A stretch of 64,000 bases of DNA from Kibdelosporangium persicum (GCF_013280595.1 NZ_JAAATY010000026.1:1-64000); one strand, 5' to 3'; numbered from the stretch's first letter, positions 1 to 9,351 are shown. The notes: a model not told the origin generated them from the letters alone. Translations and numbers: made by a program.

Positions 1-230
1 GGCAATCCGGGTTCGGGGCGGGTCGTTTGGCGGGTGGTTGGCTTGGTTGCGCCGATCATTTACGCCACGCAACACGCCCGGCATCGTCCCGGCCACAGTG
101 TTGATCTGCCATCAGCGGAGATGTCGGCTGCGTGGGGCGGGGCGTAAATGGTTGGCTCTGGCGACCAAGCCCGTCCTCGCGGAGCGAGGACAATCCAACA
201 TTGTCGGACCTTCTCGATAGTCTGCCGGTG
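1..230. other. recG upstream region, no gene seen
   Basis: No convincing coding region is visible in these 230 bases. Two dyads stand out. A strong hairpin lies at 173-191 (8-bp arms GTCCTCGC and GCGAGGAC around a GGA loop), about 40 bases before the recG start. A looser inverted pair has arms containing CATTTACGCC near 58-67 and its complement near 141-150. There is no U-tract after the hairpin, so an intrinsic terminator is not supported; it could be a leader structure or chance. The upstream neighbour of recG lies outside the window. Confidence 0.35.
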
Positions 231-2393
231 ATGAGTTCGTTCGATGACAGCCTGCAGCCCGTACTGGGCAAGAAGTCGGCCGACGCCCTGGCGGCCGCCC
301 TTGAGCTGCACACCGTCGGTGACCTGCTGCGGCACTATCCGCGCCGGTACGTCGAGTTCGGCGAGCTGACCGACATCGCCGGGCTCGAGATCGGCGAACA
401 CGTCACGATCCAGGCCGAGATCACCCGGGTCACCAGGCACCAGATGCGTCAGCGCCGCGGCACCCGTACCGAGGTGGAGATCACCGACGGCAAGAGCAGG
501 CTGACGATGTCGTTCTTCAACCAGCAGGGCAAGTACAAGGACCAGCTGAAGGTCGGCGCGCGCGGGTTCTTCGCCGGCAAGGTCGGCGTGTTCAACAAGA
601 AGTTGCAGCTGCAGAACCCGGAAGTGCAGATCTTCGACGAGGAGGACGACGCCGAGCTGCAGAAGATGCGGCCGATCTACCCGGCGGCGGCCAAGATGCC
701 GACCTGGAAGATCGCCAACTGCGTCAAGCAGCTGCTGGGAGTCTGGGAGGGAGCGGAGGATCCGCTGCCGCCCGCGTTGCTGAAGGACCGCGGCATGCTG
801 CCGCTCGACGCGGCGCTGCGCGCGATCCACATGCCGGAGGGCTGGGACCAGATCGGCGCCGCCCGTAAGCGCCTGAAGTGGGACGAGGCCATCGCCGTGC
901 AGCTCGCGCTGGCCCTGCGCCGCCAGGCCGCCGCGGCCCGTCCCGCGCCCGCGTGCCCGCGCAAGGCCGGGGGAATCCTGGACGCGTTCGATGCGCGACT
1001 GCCGTTCGAACTGACCGCGGGCCAGCAGGAAGTCGGCGAGGCGATCGCGGCGGACCTGTCCGGCCAGCACCCGATGAACCGGCTGCTGCAAGGCGAGGTC
1101 GGTAGCGGAAAGACGATCGTGGCCCTGCGGGCGATGTTGCAGGTCGTCGACTCCGGCCGGCAGGCCGCGATGCTCGCGCCGACCGAGGTCCTCGCCGCCC
1201 AGCACGCACGGTCCCTACAGGAGATGCTCGGCGACCTGGCCCAAGCAGGCGAACTCGGGGCCGCCGAACAGGCGACCCGGTTGACCCTGCTGACCGGGTC
1301 CTTGCCCGCGGCCGCGCGTAAACAGGCTTTGCTCGACGCGGCTTCCGGCGCGGCCGGGATCGTGGTCGGCACGCACGCGCTGATCCAGGACAAGGTGTCG
1401 TTCGCCGACCTCGGCTTTGTGGTCGTGGACGAGCAGCACCGCTTCGGCGTTGAGCAACGGGACGCGCTGCGGACTCGTGCCGGGGACGGCACCAGCCCGC
1501 ATGTTCTGGTCATGACCGCGACGCCGATTCCCCGGACCGTCGCGATGACGGTCTATGGCGATCTGGAGACGTCCGCTTTGCGGGAGCTGCCGCGTGGTCG
1601 GTCGCCGATCGCGACGAACGTGGTTCCTGTGGCGGAGAAGCCGCAGTGGCTCGACCGGGTCTGGCAACGGGTGCGTGAGGAGATCGCCGCCGGGCACCAG
1701 GCGTATGTCGTCTGCCCGCGTATCGGCGAGGCCGGAGCCGAGGAAGCCGAGGAGCCGCCGCTGAACGACGACGGCCGCCGGCAACCGCTGGCCGTCGAGG
1801 AAGTCGCGCCCATGCTGGCCGCGGGGCCGTTGTCCGGACTTCGGGTGGCGGTGCTGCACGGCAAGATGCCCGCGGACGACAAGGACGCGACCATGCGGGC
1901 GTTCGCCGCGGGCGAGGTGGACGTCCTCGTCGCCACGACGGTGGTCGAGGTCGGCGTGAACGTCCCGAACGCGACGGCGATGGTGATCATGGACGCCGAC
2001 CGGTTCGGCGTGAGCCAGTTGCACCAGCTGCGTGGCCGTGTCGGCCGGGGCAGCGCACCCGGCCTGTGCCTGCTGGTCAGCGAGGCCCTCGAAGGCACAA
2101 CGACCCGTGAGCGCCTGGACGCTGTGGCGTCTACTGTGGACGGGTTCGAACTGGCCCAGCTGGACCTGGAGATCCGCCGTGAGGGCGACATCCTCGGTGC
2201 GACCCAGTCAGGTAAACGGTCCCAGCTGAAGATGCTGTCCTTGTTGCGGGATTCGGAGATGATCTCCCAGGCCCGCGAAGAAGCCCAGCGTCTGGTCGCC
2301 GACGATCCCGGCCTTGCGCGAAGCCCGGGACTGCGCGGAATGGCCGAGACCCTGGTGGACTCCGAACGCGCCGAATACCTCCAGAAAGCCTGA
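231..2393 (+). CDS. recG: ATP-dependent DNA helicase RecG
   Basis: RecG is a superfamily 2 double-strand DNA translocase that remodels stalled replication forks and Holliday junctions in the cytoplasm. The 720-residue product has the RecG order: an N-terminal wedge/OB region (about residues 20-150, with LRHYPRRYVEF), then helicase motif I (GEVGSGKT, near residue 288), the RecG-type DEQHRFG box (near 400), MTATPIPRT, and a C-terminal helicase half containing VVEVGVNVPNA and QLRGRVGRG. The frame is open upstream to 132, but the ATG at 231 (MSSFDDSLQPVLG) is chosen because it gives the usual RecG N-terminus and the upstream residues look non-coding. The gene faces the DivIVA-like gene across a repeat-filled convergent gap. 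Identification is very secure. Confidence 0.97.
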   Translation: MSSFDDSLQPVLGKKSADALAAALELHTVGDLLRHYPRRYVEFGELTDIAGLEIGEHVTIQAEITRVTRHQMRQRRGTRTEVEITDGKSRLTMSFFNQQGKYKDQLKVGARGFFAGKVGVFNKKLQLQNPEVQIFDEEDDAELQKMRPIYPAAAKMPTWKIANCVKQLLGVWEGAEDPLPPALLKDRGMLPLDAALRAIHMPEGWDQIGAARKRLKWDEAIAVQLALALRRQAAAARPAPACPRKAGGILDAFDARLPFELTAGQQEVGEAIAADLSGQHPMNRLLQGEVGSGKTIVALRAMLQVVDSGRQAAMLAPTEVLAAQHARSLQEMLGDLAQAGELGAAEQATRLTLLTGSLPAAARKQALLDAASGAAGIVVGTHALIQDKVSFADLGFVVVDEQHRFGVEQRDALRTRAGDGTSPHVLVMTATPIPRTVAMTVYGDLETSALRELPRGRSPIATNVVPVAEKPQWLDRVWQRVREEIAAGHQAYVVCPRIGEAGAEEAEEPPLNDDGRRQPLAVEEVAPMLAAGPLSGLRVAVLHGKMPADDKDATMRAFAAGEVDVLVATTVVEVGVNVPNATAMVIMDADRFGVSQLHQLRGRVGRGSAPGLCLLVSEALEGTTTRERLDAVASTVDGFELAQLDLEIRREGDILGATQSGKRSQLKMLSLLRDSEMISQAREEAQRLVADDPGLARSPGLRGMAETLVDSERAEYLQKA

Positions 2394-2405
2394 CCCACCC
2401 CCCGC

Positions 2406-2581
2406 GCGTGTCCACCTTTCCAGCACCCTGACTTGACCTTTCCGGCACCGCGACTTGACCTTTCCGGCGCCGTGTCTTGGCGTTTCCGGCGCCGTGTCTT
2501 GGCGTTTCCGGCGCCGTGTCTTGGCGTTTCCGGCGCCGTGTCTTGGCGTTTCCGGCGCCGTGTCTTGGCGTTTCCGGCACC
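2406..2581. repeat. Tandem array, eight 22-bp units (left arm)
   Basis: Eight contiguous 22-bp units run from 2406 to 2581. The last five (2472-2581) are almost identical and contain GTGTCTTGGCGTTTCC followed by GGCGCC or GGCACC. The first three are diverged (GACTTGACC or GTGTCCACC in place of GTGTCTTGG), while the TTCCGGCACC/TTCCGGCGCC half is conserved. There are no unique spacers, so this is not a CRISPR array. The array starts 13 bases after the recG stop and forms the left arm of a large imperfect inverted structure with the array at 2640-2794. Confidence 0.9.
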
Positions 2582-2639
2582 GCGAAATCTCCGCGGCGAC
2601 GCGGGCGGAAATCTCGTCATGCCGCAGCGAGCATCTCAA

Positions 2640-2794
2640 GGTGTCGGAGTGGTGGACACGGGGTGTCGGAGTGTGTATCTGGGGGGTGCCGGAGTGGTGG
2701 ACACGGCGTGCCGGAGTGGGCATCTCGCGGTGCCGGAGTGTGTATCTCGTGGTGCTGGAGTGGTGGACACGGGGTGCTGGAAAGGTGGACACGC
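2640..2794. repeat. Tandem array, seven 22-bp units (right arm)
   Basis: Seven 22-bp units in the orientation opposite to 2406-2581: each begins GGTG(C/T)(C/T)GGA and continues with either GTGGTGGACACGG or a variant such as GTGTGTATCTCG. One extra G at 2684 breaks the period. Because CCGGCACC on the left mirrors GGTGCCGG on the right, the two arrays around the 58-base centre (2582-2639) could form a very large cruciform or, in RNA, nested hairpins. From 2795 to the DivIVA-like stop at 2873 I see only GC-rich non-coding sequence. Confidence 0.88.
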
Positions 2795-2872
2795 CCGGGG
2801 CCGCAGCGCGCTGTCGGGCGCGGCCGTGCGTAGTCGGCCGGAGGCCGGGCGCGGCCGGGGTGGGGTTGGGGG

Positions 2873-3880
2873 CTATTTCTTTGCGGGCTTTTCTTCGGAT
2901 TCGAAGTGCTTGATCGCTTCCTGGACCGCTTGGTTCGTCGCGGTCAGCCGCTCGGCGATCTGGTTGCGCAGTTCGATCAGGCGCTTTGTCGACGTGTCCG
3001 CCTCGGTCTGCTTCTGTTCGGCTTTGCTGAGGATTTCGGCGGCGATTTCCTCGGCGCCCGCCTTCGTTTCCGCGGCGACGCGCTCGGCTTCGGCTTTCTG
3101 GGCGGCGATCGTCTTCTCCGTCTCGTCGGCCAGTTTCCTGCGCTCGGCAGCCGCTTCCTGGTCGAGCCGGGTCCGGGTCGCCGCCGACTCCTTCTCCAAC
3201 TGCTCCACGGCCTTCTTCGCCTCGGCCACGATCTTGGCGGATTCGGCCCTGGCCTCGGTCATCAGCTGGGTGTGCTCGGCGGTCAGCTTCGCCTTCAGCT
3301 GGTCGTACTCGGCGTCCAGGTCGTTGTGGTGCTTGGTGTACTTCTCTTCCAGCTCCTTGCGGCGCCGCTCCAGCTCGGCCATCCGCGCGTCGTGCTGGGT
3401 CTGCAGTTCGCCCGCCAGCGCGTCGGCCTTCGCGCGCGTCTTGGCGGCGTACTTGTCCGCGTCGTCGCGGATCTTCACCGCGTACTTGTCCGCGGCGAAA
3501 CGGGTCTCCGAGGCGTACTTGTCCGCTTTCGCGCGCAGTTCCTTGACGTGCTCCTCGCCGCCGCGGCGCAGCTCGGCCACTTCTTCCTCCGCCAGGCGCA
3601 TCATCTCGCGCACGCGCTCGGTCATCGCCGTGGCGCTGCTGGGGTTGGTGGCCATCCGTTCGAGCCGGGCCTTGGTGTCCGTCAGCTCCTGCTGCGCGTA
3701 GTTCAGTGCCTTGGTCAGTTCGGCCACCCGCGCGTTCGCCTCGTCGCGAGCGATCGTGGCGTCCTTCAGATCGCTCACGAGCCCGGTGACCCGCTCGTTC
3801 ACCTGCTTCTTGTTGTATCCGTTCAACGCGGAGTCGAAGTAGGTGGGCGTGGACTTCTGGGACTCGTTGGCAACGGCCAT
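2873..3880 (-). CDS. DivIVA-like coiled-coil protein
   Basis: The 335-residue product begins with a short segment resembling the DivIVA membrane-curvature domain (YFDSALNGYNKKQVNERV, about residues 14-31). The rest is almost continuous charged coiled coil from about residue 35 to 320, rich in Glu, Ala, Lys and Arg heptads (for example KADKYASETRFAADKYA), ending in a lysine-rich tail (EEKPAKK). Proteins of this kind act as cytoskeletal scaffolds for polar growth or division in actinobacteria. It is longer than the SepIVA-like protein encoded at 15079 and is not its duplicate. The start (ATG at 3880) follows a weak GGTGGA. A specific name such as Wag31 is not justified, since essential wag31 normally sits beside ftsZ and sepF. 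Confidence 0.75.
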   Translation of the reverse strand: MAVANESQKSTPTYFDSALNGYNKKQVNERVTGLVSDLKDATIARDEANARVAELTKALNYAQQELTDTKARLERMATNPSSATAMTERVREMMRLAEEEVAELRRGGEEHVKELRAKADKYASETRFAADKYAVKIRDDADKYAAKTRAKADALAGELQTQHDARMAELERRRKELEEKYTKHHNDLDAEYDQLKAKLTAEHTQLMTEARAESAKIVAEAKKAVEQLEKESAATRTRLDQEAAAERRKLADETEKTIAAQKAEAERVAAETKAGAEEIAAEILSKAEQKQTEADTSTKRLIELRNQIAERLTATNQAVQEAIKHFESEEKPAKK

Positions 3881-4116
3881 TCCACCACTTTAGTGAATCC
3901 CTCGATGGCGCAACGTGTGAGGTACACCCTGCACGTCGTAGTGATCTTGGTCCGGTCGGCCCAGTCGTGATCACCTGATCGACTCCGGTCGAGCGCGGAC
4001 GGTGATCCGGCGGTCGGCCTCGCCGGAATTAGCCCTAATGGTCCAGACCTGTGCGTCGCCAGTCGTTTACCCTGTGTTCACACTCCTACGCGGCGTGGCG
4101 GGAAGTGGGCCGCACT

Positions 4117-4944
4117 ATGTCGGATTACCGGCACACGGTCGTCCTGCGTTGCGTGGACGGCTTGTTGAGGGATGCGCTCGCCAACTGGATAGCGTCGTTG
4201 CCTGGATACCTCGTCGCCGGAGCGGCGGCGACGGGCGACGGCCTGCTGCGGCTGTGCACGCTGCGGTCGCCCGACACGGCGGTGGTCGAACTGCGTTCGG
4301 CCGAGCCGGAGGAACTCGAACTCGTCGCGGAACTGCGCGCGGCTCGGTGCGAACCGCACATCGTCGGCCTGCATCGCGCGCTGGACGCCCACAGCCTCGC
4401 GTTCCTGCACCACGCCGGTGTACACCGGCTGGTCAGCACGCGGTTCGGCGTCGCGGCCCTGCGCGACGCCCTGGCCGAGGCCGAGAGCGGCTGGCGTCCG
4501 GCCACCCCTGGGCACGGCCTGAGCGCGCGTGAACTGGAGATCCTCGCGTTGATCTGCGCGGGCTGCTCGGCCGCGGAGATCGCCGACGAGCTGGGCATCA
4601 GCCCGCACACGGTCACCAACCACAAGCGGCGGATCTTCGCCAAGCTGGACGTGCAGAGCCGGACGCAGGCCACCGCGGAGGTCGGCAGGCTGGGCATGCG
4701 GCTGCCGGGCAGGCAGGCCCGCGGCCCCGGCGGCGAGCCGCCGCGCACCCTGACCAAGCGGGAACGCGACATCCTGGAGTCGATCGCCAGGGGCGAGTCG
4801 GTCCGGCAGACCGCGCAGGCGCTCGGCATCGCCGTCAAGACCGTCCAAAGCGAACAGCGGCAGCTGTTCTCCAAGCTCAGCGCCCGTAACCGGCCGCAGG
4901 CGCTGACCAACGCGCGTGGTTACGGCCTGGTCGATTCCACCTAG
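4117..4944 (+). CDS. LuxR-type regulator with two tandem HTH domains
   Basis: A 275-residue probable DNA-binding regulator. Residues 1-125 look like a degenerate receiver-like domain without a recognisable phosphoacceptor motif. Two complete LuxR/GerE helix-turn-helix domains follow: residues about 135-190 (LSARELEILALICAG, then HTVTNHKRRIFAKL) and about 212-265 (LTKRERDILESIARGES, then KTVQSEQRQLFSKL). Most LuxR/NarL proteins carry only one. The ATG at 4117 is preferred over the upstream in-frame ATG at 4051 because the latter adds 22 residues that do not look coding. It is divergent from the DivIVA-like gene over a 236-bp gap and precedes pyc by 102 bp. Target genes are unknown. Confidence 0.8.
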   Translation: MSDYRHTVVLRCVDGLLRDALANWIASLPGYLVAGAAATGDGLLRLCTLRSPDTAVVELRSAEPEELELVAELRAARCEPHIVGLHRALDAHSLAFLHHAGVHRLVSTRFGVAALRDALAEAESGWRPATPGHGLSARELEILALICAGCSAAEIADELGISPHTVTNHKRRIFAKLDVQSRTQATAEVGRLGMRLPGRQARGPGGEPPRTLTKRERDILESIARGESVRQTAQALGIAVKTVQSEQRQLFSKLSARNRPQALTNARGYGLVDST

Positions 4945-5046
4945 TGGACACGTCCGCATGACGTCGATCACCACAACCCGTGCCCCGGATGCCTCCGACC
5001 GGTAGCGTTCTCCGGACGACCAGCGCGACCAGGAGGTATCCGGGCG

Positions 5047-8000
5047 ATGTTCCGCAAGATACTCGTCGCCAACCGCGGCGAGATCGCGATCAGGGCGTTT
5101 CGCGCCGGCTATGAGCTCGGCGCCGGAACGGTTGCCGTCTTTCCTTACGAGGACCGCAATTCACTGCACAGGCTGAAGGCCGACGAGGCGTACCAGATCG
5201 GTGCGCAGGGCCATCCGGTACGTGCGTACTTGTCGGTGGACGAAATCGTGAAGGCCGCTCGTAAGTCCGGTGCTGACGCCGTGTACCCCGGTTACGGCTT
5301 CCTGTCGGAGAATCCCGACCTGGCACGAGCCTGTGCCGAAGCCGGAATCACCTTTGTCGGCCCGAGCACCGAGGTGCTCGAGCTGACCGGGAACAAGGCC
5401 AGGGCGGTCGCCGCGGCCAAGGCTGCCGGGTTGCCGGTGCTCGAATCGTCCGCTCCCTCGTCCGATGTGGACGAGCTGCTGGCCGAGGCGGAGCGCATCG
5501 GTTTCCCGGTGTTCGTCAAGGCCGTCGCCGGTGGTGGCGGCCGTGGTATGCGACGGGTGGAGCAGGCCAGCACGCTGCGTGAGTCGATCGAGGCCGCGAT
5601 GCGTGAGGCCGAGTCGGCGTTCGGCGACCCCACCGTCTTCCTCGAACAGGCCGTGGTCGACCCACGGCACATCGAGGTCCAGATCCTCGCCGACGGCACC
5701 GGCGAGGTCATGCACCTGTTCGAGCGGGACTGCTCGATGCAGCGCAGGCACCAGAAGGTCATCGAGATGGCGCCCGCGCCGAACCTGTCCGACGAGCTGC
5801 GGGAACGCATCTGCGGTGACGCGGTGAAGTTCGCCAGGCACATCGGGTACCGCAACGCGGGCACGGTCGAGTTCCTGCTCGACCCGTCCGGCAAGCACGT
5901 GTTCATCGAGATGAACCCGCGGATCCAGGTCGAGCACACGGTTACCGAAGAGGTCACCGATGTCGACCTGGTGCAGTCGCAGCTGCGGATCGCCGCCGGG
6001 GAGACCCTGGCGGACCTCGGGCTGAGCCAGGACGCCGTGCGGCTGCGCGGGTTCGCCCTGCAGTGCCGGATTACGACCGAGGATCCGGCGAACGGGTTCC
6101 GCCCGGACACCGGCATGATCAGCGCCTACCGCTCGCCGGGCGGCGCGGGCATCCGGCTGGACGGCGGCACCGCCTTCGCGGGCACGGAGATCAGCGCGCA
6201 CTTCGACTCGATGCTGGTGAAGCTGACCTGCCGGGGCCGCAACCTGGAGACGGCCGTGGCCAGGGCGCGCCGCGCGGTCGCGGAGTTCCGCATCCGCGGC
6301 GTGGCCACCAACATCCCGTTCCTGCAGGCGGTTCTCGACGACCCGGACTTCCGGGCGGGCCGGATCACCACCGGCTTCATCGAGCAGCGGCCGTACCTGC
6401 TGACCGCACGGCACTCCGCGGACCGCGGCACGAAGCTGCTGTCGTACCTGGCGGATGTGACGGTCAACAAGCCCAACGGCGAGCGGCCGAAGTTCGTCGA
6501 CCCGGTGGAGAAGCTGCCGTCGGTCGAGATCAACGGCGACCCGCCCGCCGGCTCGAAGCAGAAGCTGACCGAGCTCGGCCCGGAGGGGTTCGCCCGGTGG
6601 CTGCGTGAGGCGAAGCTGGTCGGCGTCACCGACACGACCTTCCGTGACGCGCACCAGTCGCTGCTGGCCACACGAGTACGGACCAAGGACCTGCTGGCCG
6701 TGGCGCCGTACGTCGCGCACACCATGCCCGAGCTGCTCTCGGTCGAGTGCTGGGGTGGCGCGACCTACGACGTCGCGTTGCGGTTCCTGGCTGAGGACCC
6801 GTGGGAACGGCTCGCGCGCCTGCGTGAAGCGGTCCCCAACATCTGCCTGCAGATGTTGCTCCGTGGCCGCAACACCGTCGGGTACACGCCGTACCCGGAG
6901 GCGGTGACGCAGAAGTTCGTCGAGGAGGCCACGAAGACCGGGATCGACATCTTCCGGATCTTCGACGCGCTCAACGACGTCGAGCAGATGCGCCCGGCCA
7001 TCGAGGCGGTCCGGGAGACCGGCACGGCCATCGCCGAGGTGTCGCTGTGCTACACGTCCGACCTGTCCGACCCGGGCGAGCAGCTGTACACATTGGACTA
7101 CTACCTCAAGCTGGCCGAGCAGATCGTCGGCGCGGGCGCGCACGTGCTGGCGGTGAAGGACATGGCAGGCCTGCTGCGGCCGCCTGCCGCGACCAAGCTG
7201 ATCACCGCACTGCGCAAGGAGTTCGACCTGCCGGTGCACCTGCACACGCACGACACCGCGGGTGGCCAGCTGGCGACGTACCTCGCGGCGATCCAGGCCG
7301 GTGTGGACGCGGTGGACGGCGCGACGGCGTCGATGTCCGGCACGACCTCCCAGCCGTCGCTCTCGGCGATCGTGGCCGCGACCGACCACGGCGAGCGGGA
7401 GACCGGGCTGAGCCTGCAGGCGGTGTCCGACCTGGAGCCGTACTGGGAGATCGTCCGGCGGGTGTACTACCCGTTCGAGGCGGGCCTGCCCGGCCCGACC
7501 GGACGCGTGTACCTGCACGAGATCCCCGGCGGTCAGCTGTCCAACCTGCGCACGCAGGCCAAGGCGCTCGGACTGGGCGACCGGTTCGAGGAGATCGAGA
7601 CGATGTACGCCGCGGCCGACCGGATGCTCGGTCACCTGATCAAGGTGACTCCGTCGTCCAAGGTGGTCGGCGACCTGGCGTTGCACCTGGTCGGCGCGGG
7701 CGTCGACCCGAAGGAGTTCGAGGCCGACCCGGGCCGGTTCGACATCCCGGACTCGGTGATCGGGTTCCTGCACGGCGAGCTCGGCGACCCGGCGGGCGGC
7801 TGGCCGGAACCGTTCCGCACCAAGGCGTTGCGCGGACGTCCGGCACGCAAGGGCGTCACCGAGCTGTCCGACGACGACAAGAAGGCGCTGGAGCAGGACC
7901 CGCGCGGCACGCTGAACCGGCTGCTGTTCCCCGGGCCGACCAAGGAGTTCCTGGCCCACCGCGAGCAGTTCGGCGACACGTCGGTGCTGGCCAGCAAGGA

Positions 8001-8424
8001 CTTCTTCTACGGCCTGCGGCCCGGCGTGGAGTACCCGGTCGACCTGGAGCCGGGCGTCCGGCTGCTGATCGAGCTCGAGGCCGTCGGTGAGGCCGACGAG
8101 CGCGGCATGCGGACGGTGATGGCGACGCTGAACGGCCAGCTGCGGCCGATCCCCGTGCGGGACCGGTCGATCGCGTCCAACCTGCCGGTCGCGGAGAAGG
8201 CCGAGCGGGGCAACGCGAACCACGTGCCCGCCCCGTTCGCCGGCGTGGTCACGCTGGCGGTGGCCGAGGGCGACGAGGTCGAGGCCGGTGCCACGGTGGC
8301 CACGATCGAGGCGATGAAGATGGAGGCCGCGATCACCGCGCCGAAGGGCGGCCGCGTGCAGCGGCTGGCGATCGGCTCGGTGCAGCAGGTGGAAGGCGGC
8401 GACCTGCTGATCGTGCTGTCGTAA
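5047..8424 (+). CDS. pyc: Pyruvate carboxylase
   Basis: Pyruvate carboxylase uses ATP and bicarbonate to convert pyruvate to oxaloacetate, feeding the TCA cycle. The 1125-residue protein has all functional modules on one chain: biotin carboxylase at the N-terminus (VANRGEIAIRAFRAG, glycine-rich ATP-grasp loop GGGGRGMRR), the carboxyltransferase TIM barrel from about residue 530 (TDTTFRDAHQSLLATR and the metal site HLHTHDTAGG), an allosteric linker, and a C-terminal biotinyl domain with EAMKMEA, where Lys1091 would be biotinylated. An AGGAGG ribosome-binding site lies at 5032-5037. Length and order match the single-chain enzyme. Its place between recG and rsmD is common in actinobacteria. Confidence 0.98.
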   Translation: MFRKILVANRGEIAIRAFRAGYELGAGTVAVFPYEDRNSLHRLKADEAYQIGAQGHPVRAYLSVDEIVKAARKSGADAVYPGYGFLSENPDLARACAEAGITFVGPSTEVLELTGNKARAVAAAKAAGLPVLESSAPSSDVDELLAEAERIGFPVFVKAVAGGGGRGMRRVEQASTLRESIEAAMREAESAFGDPTVFLEQAVVDPRHIEVQILADGTGEVMHLFERDCSMQRRHQKVIEMAPAPNLSDELRERICGDAVKFARHIGYRNAGTVEFLLDPSGKHVFIEMNPRIQVEHTVTEEVTDVDLVQSQLRIAAGETLADLGLSQDAVRLRGFALQCRITTEDPANGFRPDTGMISAYRSPGGAGIRLDGGTAFAGTEISAHFDSMLVKLTCRGRNLETAVARARRAVAEFRIRGVATNIPFLQAVLDDPDFRAGRITTGFIEQRPYLLTARHSADRGTKLLSYLADVTVNKPNGERPKFVDPVEKLPSVEINGDPPAGSKQKLTELGPEGFARWLREAKLVGVTDTTFRDAHQSLLATRVRTKDLLAVAPYVAHTMPELLSVECWGGATYDVALRFLAEDPWERLARLREAVPNICLQMLLRGRNTVGYTPYPEAVTQKFVEEATKTGIDIFRIFDALNDVEQMRPAIEAVRETGTAIAEVSLCYTSDLSDPGEQLYTLDYYLKLAEQIVGAGAHVLAVKDMAGLLRPPAATKLITALRKEFDLPVHLHTHDTAGGQLATYLAAIQAGVDAVDGATASMSGTTSQPSLSAIVAATDHGERETGLSLQAVSDLEPYWEIVRRVYYPFEAGLPGPTGRVYLHEIPGGQLSNLRTQAKALGLGDRFEEIETMYAAADRMLGHLIKVTPSSKVVGDLALHLVGAGVDPKEFEADPGRFDIPDSVIGFLHGELGDPAGGWPEPFRTKALRGRPARKGVTELSDDDKKALEQDPRGTLNRLLFPGPTKEFLAHREQFGDTSVLASKDFFYGLRPGVEYPVDLEPGVRLLIELEAVGEADERGMRTVMATLNGQLRPIPVRDRSIASNLPVAEKAERGNANHVPAPFAGVVTLAVAEGDEVEAGATVATIEAMKMEAAITAPKGGRVQRLAIGSVQQVEGGDLLIVLS

Positions 8425-8498
8425 GGGATGTCCTGGGCGATACGGTGGCCGTGGCGATGGGTTCGTCGTCACGGCCATTCGTATGCCTGGGGGACCTT

Positions 8499-9284
8499 GT
8501 GCAGATTCATGCTGTGCCGCAGCGGCAGGGCGCTTTGGTGGACAAGGCGCGGTTCCTGCCCGACGGGTGCCTGGCGCTGAGCAGGCTGGCGGGTGAGATC
8601 GCCGGGGTCGAGCCGTCCGTGGTTCCCGTGTCCACTGAGGACTCGCCCGCGGTCGGCGGGGTGGCGAACCGGGCGGCGTTGATCGTCAACCGGACCGCCC
8701 AGCTCGCGGCCCTGGAGGCGCCCGGCGGACCGGTGCTGACGATCGGCGGCGACTGCGGCTCGGACGTGGCGCCGATCGGGGTCGCGCGGTTCCGGCACGG
8801 CGAGAACCTCGGTGTCGTGTGGTTCGACGCGCATCCGGACCTGAACACGCCGTCGACGTCGCCGTCGGGCGCCTTCCACGGGATGGCGTTGCGGGTGTTG
8901 TTCGGTGAGGGCGACCCGGAGTTCGTGGCCGGCCCGGCTTTGCGGCCGGGCAACGCCGTCCTGGTCGGCGCGCGGTCGATCGACCCGGGCGAGCAGGCCG
9001 CGATCGACCGCGGGCTGGTCACGTCCGACTCGTACCCGGGCGAGCGGATCTATCTCCATGTCGACCTGGATGTGCTGGACCCGTCGGAGTTCGGCGGCGC
9101 GACCTTTCCGGAGCCCGACGGGCTGAGCATCGCCGAGGTGGCGGCCACGATCGACGGAATCCCAGTGCCTGTGGTGGGCGCCGGGATCACCGAGTGTGCG
9201 ACCGCCGACCCGGCGCAGATCGCCAAGCTCAGGCCACTTGTCGAGGCGGTGGTGGGAGCTCTGCGGCGCGGCGCTCAGGACTGA
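8499..9284 (+). CDS. Arginase/agmatinase-family ureohydrolase
   Basis: A 261-residue member of the ureohydrolase superfamily, whose members hydrolyse arginine, agmatine or other guanidino compounds at a binuclear manganese site. Visible motifs are GGDCGSD, WFDAHPDLNTP, SGAFHGMALR, HVDLDVLDPSEF and a late Glu in GAGITECA. The classical first motif is GGDH, so a metal-ligating His is replaced by Cys here; the remaining Asp/His ligands are present. I choose GTG 8499 (VQIHAVPQRQGA), preceded by GGGGGA at a good distance. An upstream GTG at 8445 or ATG at 8457 would add 14-18 non-family residues. It starts 74 bp after pyc. The substrate cannot be decided from sequence. Confidence 0.82.
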   Translation: MQIHAVPQRQGALVDKARFLPDGCLALSRLAGEIAGVEPSVVPVSTEDSPAVGGVANRAALIVNRTAQLAALEAPGGPVLTIGGDCGSDVAPIGVARFRHGENLGVVWFDAHPDLNTPSTSPSGAFHGMALRVLFGEGDPEFVAGPALRPGNAVLVGARSIDPGEQAAIDRGLVTSDSYPGERIYLHVDLDVLDPSEFGGATFPEPDGLSIAEVAATIDGIPVPVVGAGITECATADPAQIAKLRPLVEAVVGALRRGAQD

Positions 9285-9351
9285 GCAGCTCCCGGCCGGG
9301 AACGGGCTATATCGGTTGGCGGGCTCGCGGCCAGCGGGTTATCAATGCGGT

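Noticed and set aside
2406-2794. CRISPR array
   Set aside because: The 22-bp units are contiguous with no unique spacers, the second half is inverted, and no cas genes are nearby.
5161-8478. 1105-codon open frame antisense to pyc
   Set aside because: Long antisense frames arise from high-GC codon bias; its product is Arg/Gly/His-rich with no domain, while pyc has every expected motif.
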